A stretch of DNA of 64,000 nucleotides from Castor canadensis (GCF_047511655.1 NC_133387.1:20578353-20642352); one strand, 5' to 3'. Numbered from the stretch's first letter, positions 47,011-60,618 are shown. Notes: generated from the letters alone by a model not told the origin. Translations and numbers: made by a program.

Positions 47011-47574
47011 ATTAGAGCTCTCCTACAACAAAATGAGCAGTTGTAGGAACAGAATGCCTGAAATACCCTGTGAGATTATTTTTTCTTTGTAGGACTTGGA
47101 TATAAGGAAATATATCTAAATATGTGTGATTTTTTTAAACTATTCCTTAAGAAATTGTTCCCCTTGGTTAACTGATTTTTCAATGCAGGTTGAAAAAGTT
47201 TTAAAAGGGCAAACAAACTGTTATATAGAGATCACACTTAAACCTAAGTGGAAGAGGAAATGTCTTTTAAATTCCTTTCCTCTTTCTCTGAATCAGACTA
47301 GAATTTTGTGCCTCAGAGATAGAATTTGTTTACAAAAGAATATAATGTTTAAGACTACAAAACTCTACTCACAGTAAAAATCAAGTAGCCAAGGACATTA
47401 GCCAGAAAATGTAACACACACATGCAACTATGTGCCCACTGTACAGTTTGACTGGAGTAATAAGGTAGCAGGAGAGGAAAGTGAATGTTTGAATTATATT
47501 AATCTAGCATATTCAAATCCTTTACCAAAATTTTGTTGCAAAAATGCTATCTGTTTCATTTTTAGCTTTGTTTG

Positions 47575-47832
47575 TTTTGTTTTGTTTTCAGTGCTGAGGA
47601 TTGAATGCAAGGCCTTACACATACTTTTCTTCTTTTTGGCAGTACTAGGGCTTGGACTCAGGGTCTTGCACTTCCTAGCCAGGCTTTCCGCTACCTGAGC
47701 CCTTTTTTGCTTCAGTTGTTTTTTAGATAGGGACTCATATTTTTGCCTGGGGCTGGTCTAAAACCATGATCCTACTACATTTGGCCTTCCGCACAGCTGG
47801 GATTACAGACATGAACCACCACACCCAGCATT
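47575..47832 (-). mobile_element. Compound ID/B1 SINE
   Basis: An older ID piece (CAGTGCTGAGGATTGAATGC), then a second ID (GCAGTACTAGGGCTTGGACTC) and a B1-like unit ending GATTACAGACATGAACCACC. Confidence 0.75.
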
Positions 47833-48402
47833 ATACATTTTTTTTATTCTTTATTTTCATTTTCATCCACTTAATACAGCCACTAATACACGATGAGTTT
47901 TTTTTTAAATCAAATTCTGAAGTATGTAGACACAATCCAAGTAGTTGTTTGTTGTTACGGTTTGTTTCTTTTTTCCTTTTCCTGCCTGATTGACTAGAAT
48001 GAAATTCCACAGTACTCTAATTTGGTTGGTAAAGAAATAGAAGAAAATCATGAAAGCCAGGTTGATCTATGCCACCCATAACCCACCTCTTCTGTTTTTC
48101 TAGGAAGATTGCATGACAGCCTAATGGATTTGAATAAAATATCTGTGATCATTTTCCTAAGTACCTGTCCTCTCTTCTGCTCTATTGTTCCCTACTTCCT
48201 AACTCCACCTCCAGTTTCTTAAGGACAGGCTGTCCTCACTTGTATTTCCTACTGAGCAATATCTATAATCTTCTGTATGTTTATGCCTCTGTTCTTTGGG
48301 GCCTCTTGATGTTTTTGTGGAGTTTCATAGCATATTTATATAAGCATTTGGCATGTACTTTGTTTTATGTTCTGATAAGCATTGATATTAAGAGTGTGTA
48401 TG

Positions 48403-48525
48403 TGAGTGGACATGGCAGTACACACCTGTAAGTCCCAGCACTGGGAGGTGTAGGCAGGAGGGTCACAAGTTGCAGCCAGCCCAGACTACATAGAGAGACC
48501 CTGTCTCAAAACAAAAATAAAAAAA
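48403..48525 (+). mobile_element. B1 SINE
   Basis: GTGGACATGGCAGTACACAC, GGGAGGTGTAGGCAGGAGGG, CTACATAGAGAGACCCTGTC and an A-rich tail. Confidence 0.85.
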
Positions 48526-48639
48526 GTGTGCACCTCTGTGGATGGGACTATGACAGCATGTATGGATGTATGTGTAGAGAAGTATGAACATAGAGGATTA
48601 GTGTGAAATGTTTGTATTCTGTGACAGCTCAGGGTAGGG

Positions 48640-48705
48640 GCTGAAAATTTTGCCCCCATTCCCTTCTTGGCAAGTGCTCTACTACTGAGCTACGTCCCCA
48701 GCCCT
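48640..48705 (-). mobile_element. ID SINE fragment
   Basis: CTTGGCAAGTGCTCTACTAC and TGAGCTACGTCCCCAGCCC, the reversed 5' part of an ID element. Confidence 0.7.
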
Positions 48706-51700
48706 TACTAGTCCCTGTAATATTTGGGAAATAATACTTTTCTTATTTGGCTCTTTATACCCTACTTTTAGCTTGTTCACTCAACAGTGCCAGATACCAG
48801 TTGAGAGCAATGATAAACTAGGTCAGGAGTAACTCTAAACCAATTCTGTCTGGATGGTGGGGACATGTTCATCACAGACTGGCTGACCTTGACCTGAGCA
48901 GATGCACACATAACACATGGAGAAAAACCACTTAATATAATCTGAAACCAAGATCTTATATTTGTTGCATTTTGTCTCTTTTTGGCTTGAAGTAAATAGA
49001 ATTATGTGTAATTCTGCTCTTATTAGATAACCAAAGCATTTTGGTCTCAATACCTTTCTCTAGAAAAATGTAACTGAATCTTACTTGTGGCAGTTCTCTT
49101 GTAAATTGAAAGAACTGTCAATACAGATAAAATCTATTCACTATTACTGTTTATTAGTATGGGCATTTGAAAATAAGTATATACAATATTTGTAAGTATA
49201 AGAACTAGTCATAAGCCTTGGAATATGCTCAATATAACCAAAGCTGGATTGGGAGACTAACCCCTCTGAGCATCATAGTGTGTTCTGTCTTTGCAAAAGC
49301 TTCTTCACTGTAGACATTCCAGAGAGGGGAGGGGCCAGGGATCATGTCTAAATCATTTCTGTATTGCCAGCCCCTGGCATAGTGTCTGACATGCATTAAA
49401 TGAATAAATGAATACTTACCAAGATCTCTTCCTCCTAGTTTTTGAGAAACCTTCTATTGGTTCCTGATAGCTGTTCCCACTCCTCATCAGCTGATTGGAA
49501 AAAAAGCAAGTAAGGAGAAACATTCAAGAGATTCCAAGCAAGAGCAGGAATGGAGAAATATTGGGAAGTTGCTTAGAATGCAGCCTACTACCCAGCTTCT
49601 AGATCTCTTGCTTGCCTGATGGTCAGATGGAAAAGTATTACCTTTTTAACACTTAATCAGGAAGATCACGTAAGGAAGTGCCTATCAGATCGCTAAAGAT
49701 TCCTGCCTGGAGTGACTAGCCCCATTTGCATCTCACCGCGGGTGGGCACAGCTAGTGTATATTGGCTGCTGCCTTTAGAGCACTGTCCACTTGTCTGTCC
49801 TCAGTATCCTCGGAGACACCTTCCCTGAGCCTTACCAACTGAATTCGCTACCATCCTACCAAGAGGCAAGCTGGAAGGGAGTCAAAATAGGAGAAAAAAG
49901 AACTGCATTATAAGAAATAAAGCCTATACTTAAGAAAAAAGTTGTCATGATTGCCTTGGCACATGTATGAATTGTGTCTTTTGAGATGTAAGAAAAACAA
50001 ACTCTGAACCGAAGAGGGTGATAGTGGTTATTCCCAATGCCATAAAATGTCTTAGTGTATCACAATGACAAGTCATTTCTATGCTGTTTGATTTCCTTAA
50101 AGAGAATGGCCTCATCCTCCAAAAAAGCGGATAATTTAAAAAGTATGCTTTTCTAACAAATTATGGAGTAGCATATATTTTATTTATTCTGCCTCTGAGC
50201 TCTTCATTGAGTATTACATTTTAAGAAAGATTACATTGAAAGATCAGGGGAGGAGGAAAGGAGGTAGCAGCCTAGTGTGTAGAACAGCCAAAAGACATTA
50301 GTGAGTATTCAGACTTTGAGCTGTGTAAATATCAAACCTCAGCTTCCAGCCTTATGAGTTATTTGAACAGAGAGTTAAGAAGGAAAGGAAGATTTTGTGA
50401 ATAAAATGTTTTGCCAAATTGAATGAAGAGTCTTTTTACCATCATTTCTTATGAAGAGCCATTTTTTTTTTACCTTCTGAAACAACTCATCAGACATCTG
50501 GTTTTTATCTTAGATTGTATAATCATTGTTTCTTAATAAAAGTGATAAATTTCCTGCAGGTGTTTCCAATCACCATTACCTTTCAAGTGCCTGTGTGAAG
50601 TGTCAGGAAGCTCCACTTTTCTACCTTGTGTTGTAGTGGTGAAACACTTCACTACAAACCATTGTCAGCAGCCTGTCTTCCTAATGCTTTGCAGCTGGAT
50701 CAATAAGCGGCCACTTCTCAAGCTACAGGTCTGTTTCTGCTATAGAAATTTGAAGCAAATCAGTCTACTTTTTTGGGAGTTCTCGAGGCTCATGACAGTA
50801 AGTTTCTGTAGCAAATCTTTCCAAACCACTTTGCCTTAGTTGAAATACAGTGACTTTTGTAATGCTGCAGTGGGCAGCTCTATTTCAGTATGTCACTTTT
50901 CCATAACCCTTAACACAAAAGCCACAGGAAGCAATTTGCCACACCCAGTCTATCAGTAATTATGTTCTGCAGTAGCCCCCATATACAGGACACAAATTTA
51001 AAAAAATGAATGATGGTACACTAAACATGACATATTTAAAATTCTGTCTTAAAAGGCTGTGGCACATTTTTGTCAAGACAGGGCTGGGTGTTCTTCAACT
51101 GCTCTGAGTGTATAATTGCAAGCTGGAATGGTTTCTGAAACCTCTTCACACTCAAGTCATAGGCAAAGGGCGTGTTGAACTCTAAAGTCTTAGGAACTGC
51201 AAGCCTGAAAAAGCTAACCTTTTGGGACACTAAATTAGGGTTTAGTTCAACTCTTTAGGAAATTGTATAATCTCATTGGTAATGGAGCAGTTCTACACAG
51301 TAAACTTTGATTCTGATACCAGCAGTATCTTTGCCCACGGTGCCCCTCATTAGTAAGAGCTACAGGCACATAGATAACATCCAGTTTCTTTGTCCCCTTC
51401 TTACTTTCAGCACTCAAGCAACTATTAAAAATGAGTACAGATCAATGAATTTATGTGCTCCTGTCAAAAAGTCTCTTTACAAGGAAAAACAAGCGCATCT
51501 GGCTGTGCAAGTATTTGTTAATAGTCAAAGCTTTTAAGTGATGTTCTTTATCTGAAAATTAATAAAGTCATATCATTAAAATTAAGTTACTTTAATGTCT
51601 GATTGTTTCTTAATCAGCACTTCAAAAATCTAGCATATGGCTCCATTGTTACATATGACTCCATGAAGCACCAATACATTCTGAAGCTAAGTAAGCTTAT

Positions 51701-51880
51701 GATTATAATTACTGGAATTTATTAATTTCCTATAACAACTTTGAATGAAGTTTATTGCATGAATACGCTCCTTTCGTGAAAGCCTTACATCTGTATTGGT
51801 TTCCCAGAATCTTTAACAATGTTAAAATAATGAGTTTCACTCCAGAAATTAAATGGAACAGCACAGTAGTAATAGTAAAC
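48706..51880. other. Intergenic, mainly repeat-poor sequence
   Basis: No gene recognised. It contains an MIR/L2-like tail near 49350-49430, AATAAA hexamers at 50400 and 51561, and otherwise single-copy-looking AT-rich DNA. It could include alternative distal 3' UTR of SLC35B4, but nothing proves that. Confidence 0.35.
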
Positions 51881-51889
51881 ATGTTTTTA

Positions 51890-52085
51890 CTATGTGTGCA
51901 GCATTTTAGTTATTTAATTCTCATGACAAATCATTGATGTAAGAGAATTACCCTGTTTTACAGATAGAGAAACTAAGGCACAGAGAAGTTACCTAACTTG
52001 CCTCAGTTACGTATGTGTTGGAGCTGAGGTTTGAGCCCTTGAAGACTGATTCCAGAATCTAATTACTGTATGGTGCTACCTCTAA
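51890..52085 (-). repeat. MIR
   Basis: CCTGTTTTACAGATAGAGAA, ACTAAGGCACAGAGAAGTTA and GAGCTGAGGTTTGAGCCC are the reverse complement of MIR. Confidence 0.8.
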
Positions 52086-53280
52086 AATCTCAGTAATGAG
52101 ACTACCATTGTCCTTTGTTCTGTCATTTGGTGTAGGTATGCCAAATCTTATCAGTAAATCTTGGCTCTGTCTTCTTGCCATGTGAGAGTTCATATCCTAT
52201 TTCCTGTCTAACAGAGTTTATGATCTGTAGTACAAGCAAGAAGAAAATAAAACCCAGAGTGTCGGTAGCAAAACAGGATTCTGAGACAGTTCTGGTTCTT
52301 TAATATTCACATCAGAATGTACCCATTTTCTCTGGTCTGAAGCACACAACTTTCTGGTTAGTAATATCACATATACAGTAGAAAAATGTAATTAAATCAC
52401 AAAGTCTACCAATGATTTGCTCAAGTAGCTGTAATTTACATAATGTTTAATGTATGTGTTAACTGTTCTTTTCATTTCTCCACGTTCTGTCGCAGAAAGC
52501 ATTTAAAGTACGTTATCTCATCTACCTGGATAAACGCCATCTCAAATTATACTTTGATGACAAACCTTCAACCATCATACAATGACCATTATGAGAGTTT
52601 TCAGTTTTGGTGATTCAGTGTCTTTGGCACCAATGGAGTTTAATGCATTATCCATTGTCCACTGAATTGCCTAATGTCCTCCATTCAAGTAAGAATCAGT
52701 GTTATAGTATTGCTCAGATTTTAGTTCTACAAAACATTTGTCTCTGCAGATGCGTTTGCATATGTAATTTTGTCAGAAAATGAAAACTGTCATCCCTTTC
52801 ATACAAATTTCATTGGGATTATGTTTAACCACGTGTAATTGAAACCTGAATTTAATTGCTTAACCTGATAGCTTCTTCTTTACAGGAGGGAGGCAGGTTT
52901 AGCTGGTTCAGCTACTCAAGGATGTTGTCAAGGAAAACAAGTGGAAGCTACTATAAAATGGCACATCTGCAAAAGGCCCCATGCATTCCCACTAATGCCG
53001 GAAAAACCATCACATGACTTCTGCTTCATTCTGCCTCCCAAATCTCACAAGTACCTATCATTAGAAGAATCCATCCCAGAATCTTGCTGGCAAAGATTAT
53101 GGGACATGTAGATTCCAAGATTCCCAAATCCCTGATACAGGGAGAGATTAGATGGGAAAATAGGGCTGAATTGCCAATAAGCAATCCAGCACAGGCAAGA
53201 CTATTGAACAATATTTCACTTCCAGACAAAAAACATTATAGTTAACAGCATGCTTCTGCATAATAATCAAGCTATGTAAT
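52086..53280. other. Intergenic, no gene recognised
   Basis: No clear repeat or exon. Short ORFs only. Confidence 0.4.
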
Positions 53281-53283
53281 CAA

Positions 53284-53358
53284 GCTATGGCTTGATTGTA
53301 TTCCCCAAAGGTTCATGTGCTAGAATTCAGTCCCTAATGTGGCAATGATGAGGTGATG
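53284..53358 (+). mobile_element. MaLR LTR, left piece (interrupted)
   Basis: GCTATGGCTTGATTGTATTC, CCCAAAGGTTCATGTGCTAG and TAATGTGGCAATGATGAGG, the first 75 bp of an MLT1-type LTR. It continues at 53857. Confidence 0.8.
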
Positions 53359-53856
53359 TGTTATGGTTTTGATATGAAGGATCCCCCAAAAGGTTCATGC
53401 ATTGAAGGCTAGGGCCCCAATGCAATGTTCAGATGTGGGGTTTTTGGAAAGTTATTGGATCATGAGGGCTCTGGCTTCATCAATCTATTGATAGATTCAT
53501 AGTTTGATGGCATTATTGGGAGATAATAGAAAGTAGGAAGTGAGGCCTAGTTGGAAGAAGTAGGTCACTGGGGCATGCCTTTGAACCTTTGAAGGACTGT
53601 CCTACAGTTCACTCTTGTTCTCTCTCTCCCTCCCTCCCTCCCTTCCTCCCTCCTTCCTTCCCTTTCTCTTTTTCCCTCCTGTCCACAGCCATGAGGTGAG
53701 TGTCTGCTCCACCATGTACTTCTCACCATAATGTTTGGCTTCCTCTCAGGCCCAAAACAATGGAGCCAAGCTACCATGGAAGCCATGGTAATGGTTCCCC
53801 CTTTGAGTTGTTTTTCTCAGGTATTTTGTCACAGCAATGGAAGGCTTACTAATACA
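53359..53856 (+). mobile_element. MaLR LTR inserted into another MaLR LTR
   Basis: Starts TGTTATGGTTTTGATATGA and contains CCCCCAAAAGGTTCATGC, TATTGGATCATGAGGGCT and CCATGAGGTGAGTG. It ends GCTTACTAATACA. The flanking 5-mers TGATG and TGGTG match at four of five bases, the expected 5-bp target-site duplication. Confidence 0.85.
53628..53673 (+). repeat. Polypyrimidine (TCCC/TTCC) simple repeat
   Basis: A run of CCCT/TCCC/TTCC units inside the inner LTR, all pyrimidine on this strand. Confidence 0.85.
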
Positions 53857-54212
53857 TGGTGAGACTTTTTAAAAGTAGGATCTAGTGGGAATTTGTGAGG
53901 TCATTGTACGGGTGCCACACAGAAGGGATGATGGGACCCCAGCTAATTACCTCAAGGAGGATTTGTTATGAAAAAGAGTAATCTGGGCCCTTGAATCTCT
54001 CTAGCTTTCTATGTCAACATGTGACTCCTTCTGCATATACTCAGTTCCTTTTGTGTCTGTCCAACATGTTGTGACATTGCCAGGGGGCCCTCACCAGGAC
54101 ACTGGCACCATGCTCTTGAACCTACAGAACTGTAAGCCACATAAACCTCTTTTCCTTATAAAATTCCCAATTTCAGGTGTTTGTTGTAGCAGCAGAAAAT
54201 AGATTAATGCGT
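53857..54212 (+). mobile_element. MaLR LTR, right piece
   Basis: Resumes the outer LTR: GAGACTTTTTAAAAGTAGGA, GGAATTTGTGAGGTCATTG, CTTGAACCTACAGAACTGTA, CATAAACCTCTTTTCCTTATA and AGCAGCAGAAAATAGATTAA. Confidence 0.8.
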
Positions 54213-54359
54213 ATGACTCTCCCTAATATAAATGAACATGTCATTCTTTCCTCTGTGTCTTAAGGGACCCAGAGTCCCTTAAGTCACCATATCCATCTGT
54301 ACTTCTGTTGAAATTCTCTTTTGATATACTGTAACCTAAAACCAAAAATTTAAAATTAA

Positions 54360-54540
54360 CCTTTGGCAGTACTAGGATTTGAATTCAGCACCTTGCACTC
54401 TACTGCTTGAGCCACACCCCTAGTCCTTTTGGCTTTAGATTATTTTTCAGATAGAATCTCATGCTTTTGCCCAGAGCTTGCTTCAGACTACGATCCTCCT
54501 GCATAGTTGACACTACAGGTGTGCTCCATCGCGCCCAGCT
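54360..54540 (-). mobile_element. Compound ID/B1 SINE
   Basis: GGCAGTACTAGGATTTGAAT, CTTGAGCCACACCCC, then a B1-like unit ending GTGTGCTCCATCGCGCCCAG. Confidence 0.75.
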
Positions 54541-54547
54541 GGGTTTT

Positions 54548-54765
54548 TGTTTTGTTTTGCTTTTTTTTTTTTTGCTTTGTTTCTTTTTTATGGTTGTAGT
54601 AGCAATTAAACTCAGGGCCACTGGGCAAGCACTCTCACTTGAGCCACACCTCCAGTTCACAACTTGCTTTTTGAAATAGGGTCTTGCTAACTTTTTGCCC
54701 CACTGACCACAAACCACAATCCTCTCATCTCTGCTTTCGCATAGCATGCCTTGCTTACCACACTT
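54548..54765 (-). mobile_element. Second compound ID/B1 SINE directly adjoining
   Basis: T-rich tail, GCAATTAAACTCAGGGCCAC and CACTTGAGCCACACCTCC, then AAATAGGGTCTTGCTAAC and a diverged end. Two compound SINEs lie head-to-tail, the second possibly inserted at the first's end. Confidence 0.7.
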
Positions 54766-57700
54766 CTTATATAAAAAGGAAAGGGAATATTTGTTGCTGA
54801 TAATAAAATCAGTTTTCTAATGTACTAATATACTCATGATGCAAGTAATTAAGTATGCAGTTATAGTCTTCATTTTAGCAATTGTTCATGAGGCCATTGT
54901 TGCTATTTATAACATTTTTACTCCTCATTCTTTATCCTTTGTCAGCTCCTCAGGTGGTCATGGATATTGATCTTGTGGAATGACCCAAACCTTCATTCTT
55001 GAAGAGTCTGATCTTGTTCCTGTCTACACTGGTGTGTTGTCTTCATTAAATTTTAACTCTTGACATGTAAGTACTAACAAAGGTCTTTGAGTAATACCTT
55101 GAGTTTCAAATACTCCTTTATCCTCATGATGTAGCTAGAACCCTGTTTTCCCCTGATAGCCAGGATCAGTTCTCCCAGCAACCCCAGTCATCCTTTTCTT
55201 TGCCCATTGGTTCAGTGGTCTAAGAAAGTGACTGTGACCAGATGCCTGTCTGAACTCCCTCCTCAAATGAATGCATAAATAAAATTGCATTCCTTGGTGA
55301 GTGCTCTTTCCTTGGGAATTATAACTTCTAGACAAGCAGCACCTAAAGTTGTAGAAATAAGAAACAAAAATTTTCCATGTGTGTTATTAGGGGTAATAGT
55401 GAGAAGTCCCTTGACTTCCTACTTCCTAATTGTTGGACCCCCCTCCCACCATTTCCTATCTGTATAGATCACAGTTCAAGCATCTTGTAGGATGCAGGTT
55501 TCCATTGACCTTACAATCTGCGTACATTGAGAAGGAGCCAGGAGAGCCAGGCAAACTAGGACATGTAAACTTAGCTGTATCCTTTTACTCTGGCTGCCAC
55601 ACAGGCAACGAGGCCTCAGGTGTTTGTTACTGGCTTAATATGACTTGAGTGACATAGAAATTTGGCCTAGCTTAATTTGTCTATGATCTGTCCTTTAACA
55701 AATCTTTAACATATGCAAATGGAACACACATATATTTGCAGTGTTTCTGCTGCAAATTCTGAAAGCTACACTTTTTTCTTTTCCTTTTGAAGGTTCCCTA
55801 GCCTCCCCCTTTCTTTGGTGGGCCCATTTTAAATGTGTTAAATCTAGGAAAAGACATTATCAAAAGGAGAAAAACAGGTGGGGAAGAAAGAGATGAAAAC
55901 ACTCTTTGACAGTTCACTTCTGTTTTGCAGCTGTGGGAGCCTTCAGTTTGAATTGTGTTACCTCCCTCACCAAACTAATTAATTCTCTTCTTTAAAAAAG
56001 CCATGTCTACTTCCTTCAATCAGTGTCAACAGCCAATTACAATCTTTCATCACCCAAAGTGTAATAACGCAAATGTTATCAAGGAAGAAAACAGTTGGAC
56101 TGACAAGATTAGCAATTCACTCCTTCTTTCTTAATCTTGTAATCACATGCTATGCAGTAGTTTACAATAATGTACACCCAAATTTGCTAGTAAATTATGC
56201 TATAAAGGCCATGTGTAAATTCCCCATCATGTCAGGTCTGCACTTGGCACAGAAAGCACACGTCTTCCTATAGGAGACACTGGATGAATTAAGATCACCT
56301 CCTTGGAGTTTTCTCCTCATCCATTACTCACTGCAGACGGTGGGTAATTATGTAAAGAGAGGCACACTTGGTGGAATACATAACTGTGAGTGGCTTTCAG
56401 GGGCAACAGAAAATCAAGGCAGCTGACAGTGACAGAAGGTATTTTGCCATCACTAAGATTAACACTTTGTTGTCATCTGCTGGAAGACAACAAGCTTCTT
56501 GCCTTGATGGAGGTCAAATATTTATTGATATCACTTGGAATTTGTCCCTAAAGTCTTACAGAAGCCCAACTTTGTTATCAGTACTCAAAAATCACACTTC
56601 CTACCACACCAGAGGGTGAAGGTGTAATGAGCATGAATTTTGGATCACAAACTGGATTATAACAGAAACAACACATATAATTGATACAAAGAAATTGTCA
56701 TGCTGTCTAGCTCTATCTTTGTCAGTGCTCCCTCATCTCCCTGGAGTGGAACAAAATTCCAGGAGGCTTATGCGATGTTTAGAAAGTAAATAGTAGTTCT
56801 AAATTTCTGTCCATTCTTGGTTATTATTTACCCTGAGAAACATTGCCTTAGCATTTCCCTGGATCCAAACCCTTGAGTTACTTCAGGCAAGGAGAACAAA
56901 GGACCTGGAGTGGGACAATGAAAGCCAAGCAAAATGCTTTCAGTGAAGAAAAACACAGATCAAAGGGACACACTGGCAGTGTAGACCTTGTTTGCCCTTA
57001 AGGTGGAAGAAGGAATAGGACCTTGATTCAGAGCTTTCTGGGCACCTGGCATCATTACTTAGTTTCCAAGAAAACTCACTACCTCCTCTACCTCCTCTAT
57101 GGGACAGATGGTGTGGCTGAGCCCTTGGCAGTCTGGGAGCTCCCCCTGGCCTCTGATGCTGCATTAAAGCCAGTCCTTGGCTTGAAATCTGAAGGAGAAT
57201 TTCTCCCACCATGTTGGTCATGGGACTTCCGGTCAATCTTAGAAGGTCTTATCTAAAAGCAGTCACATTTCATCAGACTCCAGTATTGAGCCTGGAATAC
57301 ATTCCCAATTTCCCCAAATCCTCTTCATCATTTCTGCTAGGGCACCTCTAGGAAGCCACTGAAGGAAATTGTCAAGGAAAATAAGTGGAAGATGCTACAA
57401 GTCCTCATAACCGGAAGACTTGTAACCCTCTGTGAGAACATCTCAGGAAGGCACAATGCTTAGGCCTTGTTGTCACTACAGCTGGGGTCACACAAGGTTC
57501 ACACAGGAGCAGACCCTGAAAAACAGTGCCAAATGCAGCAAAACCAGACTATTTTCTAATGAAAATATGTCCCTAAATTGCCATATCATCCTAAGAAGCC
57601 AACATGTAACTTTATGGAAGAGAACATCACTGAGCTCAGTATACTTAGTGCCTTGTGTTTGACAATCTTTCACAAATAGTGAAGAAAATATATCTATTTC

Positions 57701-58550
57701 AAAACAAGCAAAACTGCACAAACTCTGCTGTGACTATTGTAGGTTGAGTGCAATTCAGAGAGCTAAGGCATAGAGTTCACAAACACACTTTGTTGTAACA
57801 GGTCACAGGCATTCTGAGTTCTGGCAGAAAGTTTGTTATGTCATTTCTGGAACCCAGAATGGCCTTGGGGAATGAGGCCAATTCCTATTTTGTAAACATA
57901 TGATGATAAATGAAGTTTCATGATACCTATCAATGACAAGTTATTGGTAACATACTACAAAGGATTACGAATTCTTACTATTTTTAAGTGTGCTACTCTA
58001 ATTAATTGATGAGTACCATAATTCACAAACACTGAGATAAGCTGTAGAACTACAAAGCTGAAAAAATTTGCTGCTAAGTTCAAGGCACTTGCTCTCTAAG
58101 GTGTAATTATGCTTATTGGTGACATCCCAAGACAACTACTAAGAAATATTGGTATAGTTCTTCCTAGTTTTTTTCTATGCCTACATATCATATGCAAAAT
58201 TTAGGATTATACTAAATATATAGTTTTAGGTTTTGTTTATTTACTTTATACTGTTTTGTATGCACTTTTGATACTTTTTGAAATATGAGTTTTAGTGACC
58301 TCATGATTGTCTGTTTCATGGATGTTTCACAGTTGTTCAAACAAATTCATTATTGTTTTGAACATTTAATATTTAATGTTTCCAAACTTTATCCTTATTT
58401 ATAATAAATAAGAATCCTATGAAAATCTTTGTTAATAAATCTATCAATACGAATCAGATTTCTGTCTTAGACTATATCACAAAGTATGAACATTTTTCAA
58501 TGCTTGAAGACATGTGGCCAAAATTTTTTGGGTCTATACTTCGCATAAAT
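54766..58550. other. Intergenic, no gene recognised
   Basis: No exon or RNA gene recognised. ORFs are under about 100 codons with no motifs and several strands overlap. Confidence 0.4.
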
Positions 58551-58554
58551 ATTC

Positions 58555-58690
58555 AAGTATTTATGGGGCAAACTACTGTGAGCCATAGTGCTAGACACTC
58601 GTAGTGTATCAGTGAAATCAACAGGGTCCCTGTTCTCACAGAACTTACCATCAAGACCCTAGATCTGAGAACAAGAATCTTTGTAGATTT
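58555..58690 (+). repeat. L2-type repeat
   Basis: GTATTTATGGGGCAAACTAC, TAGTGCTAGACACTCG and CCTGTTCTCACAGAACTTAC, the L2 3' pattern. Confidence 0.55.
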
Positions 58691-59193
58691 AGAGTTAAAT
58701 TTCATACAGAATTAACAATTTTGGGAAAGGAAAAAGTAAGCAAAAAGAAAGCTCTGATTCTCAGAATACCATTTATGCAAATCATTCCGACAAACAAATG
58801 GTATTAAAATTTGCTAAGCACTACAGCAGCTGTCAAAGTACCCATAAATTATGCATTATGTTCAGTTAGTTAAGGTTATGGAGGCATATTAGAAATTGGT
58901 TTAACTCCAAATGGAACACAAAGGGAGAAATAAAAGTAATTATTTTACTTCCCAATTTAAAAATGAAAAGGAATAATTCACATGACAAAGGAGCTGTCCA
59001 TTTATTTTTTTCCACAAAGCTATCTAGGAAAAACTGCCAAAAATGCTAAGAAAGGGGAAATTTAAGAGGAAGAAAGCCTATTGGGAATTTCTATATAATG
59101 TAGTGGGTTAGCTGACATGGATGGTTCCCCTCCTGTTCCAAACCCATATATAGGCTAGGGAAAGGTATAACAAGAAAGGGAGAGAAGGGAAGA

Positions 59194-59412
59194 AAGGTAC
59201 CAGTGGCTCACATGTATAATCCTAGCTACTCAGAAGGCAGAGATCAGGAAGATCACGTTTCCAAGCCAGGCTGGGCAAATAGTTGGCAAGACCCTATCTT
59301 GAAATAGCCAACACAAAACAGGGCTGGTGTAGTGATTCAAGCAGTAAGAGCACCTGCTTACCAAGCATGAGGACCTGAGTTCAAGCCCCAGTGCCACCAA
59401 AAAATAAATAGA
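59194..59412 (+). mobile_element. Dimeric B1/ID SINE
   Basis: GGTACCAGTGGCTCACATGT, CTACTCAGAAGGCAGAGATC, then GGGCTGGTGTAGTGATTCAA and GAGTTCAAGCCCCAGTGCC with an A-rich tail. Confidence 0.88.
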
Positions 59413-59454
59413 AAGAAAGAAGGGGGGAAAGAAGGGCACAGGCGAGGAGAACAT

Positions 59455-60150
59455 ATTCGTATGCATATAACTCATAAAGCACTAATATCTAGCATTTACC
59501 AAGAATCTTTAAAATCAATAAGGAAACGATTGAATAAAAGAACAGGCAAAAAGACATGAACAGTATTTCTCAAGAGTAGGTACTGCCCAGAATAAAAAAC
59601 ATTCAATGACCACTAAATATGAATGGATGTCAATCCCATCAATAAACAGGGAGATGCATCCTAAATCTAGAGTGATATATCATATTACATTCAACAGATT
59701 GGCCAAAATTGAAAAGTCAGAAAATATCAAATGTGGATGAGGACTGTATTGAGGAGAGCTTTTCATATACTACTGCAAATTAGTAATGCCAACCTGGAAA
59801 ATGATTTGATGCTTTCTTTTAAGGCTGAAAATATGTCTATCCTTTGACAAGAAATTCTATTCCTAGCTATAACAGTAGAGAAACTTGCACATTGCTCCTC
59901 TGGACACATACAAGATTGTTCATAATAGAACTGCTTGTTTTGCAAAAACACTAGAAAGACCAAAATTGCCATTGACAAGAGCATGGAAAAATGAAAAAGT
60001 AATGAATGAACTATAGCTTTCCCCTTCAACAAAGATGAATCTCAAAAACATAATGTGTAACATAAAAATCCAGTTTCAGAAGACACCAAACAAAATGATA
60101 GCATTTTCATAAATCTCAAAAATGAGCATCAAACAGTGCATCCTATTAAA
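59455..60150 (+). mobile_element. Ancient L1
   Basis: AATAAGGAAACGATTGAATA, GGGAGATGCATCCTAAATC, TTGTTCATAATAGAACTGC and TTGCCATTGACAAGAGCATG follow an old L1 ORF2/3' UTR order. Confidence 0.6.
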
Positions 60151-60618
60151 AAAACATAAAATAATTGCAGTCTAGAAATTTAGAATTGTGGTTATCTCCA
60201 GCTTCCTGGTCTTTAATAATAAGGGAAAACATAATAGACAAGATTAATAATTAAAATAAATGGTGAAAAGCTGTCTGCAGACAAATGAGGCAGGGGAAGG
60301 ATCTAAGGTGGGATGCAGATGTGGTCTCTAGACAGATTTTGAATAGGATGATCAGGGAAGACCTGAGATGTTGATGTGTGAACAGAGACCTAAGAAGGAG
60401 AGAGGGAGCTAGGCCTGTGATTATCTGGGCAAAGAGCATCCTGCAGAGAATTACAGGAAGTATGTATCTCATTAGTACCTTAATTTCATATATGAAGGTC
60501 AATTTATCAGCACTCATGCAATGGGACAAACCAACATCTTTCACCTTACATTACCTTTCCATTCCTGTTTTTCTTTTTGTCCCTCCTTCATCTGGCTTTC
60601 TGAATCATATACAGTATT

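Noticed and set aside
53628-53673. Possible CRISPR or structured tandem array
   Set aside because: A simple pyrimidine microsatellite within an LTR, with no spacers.
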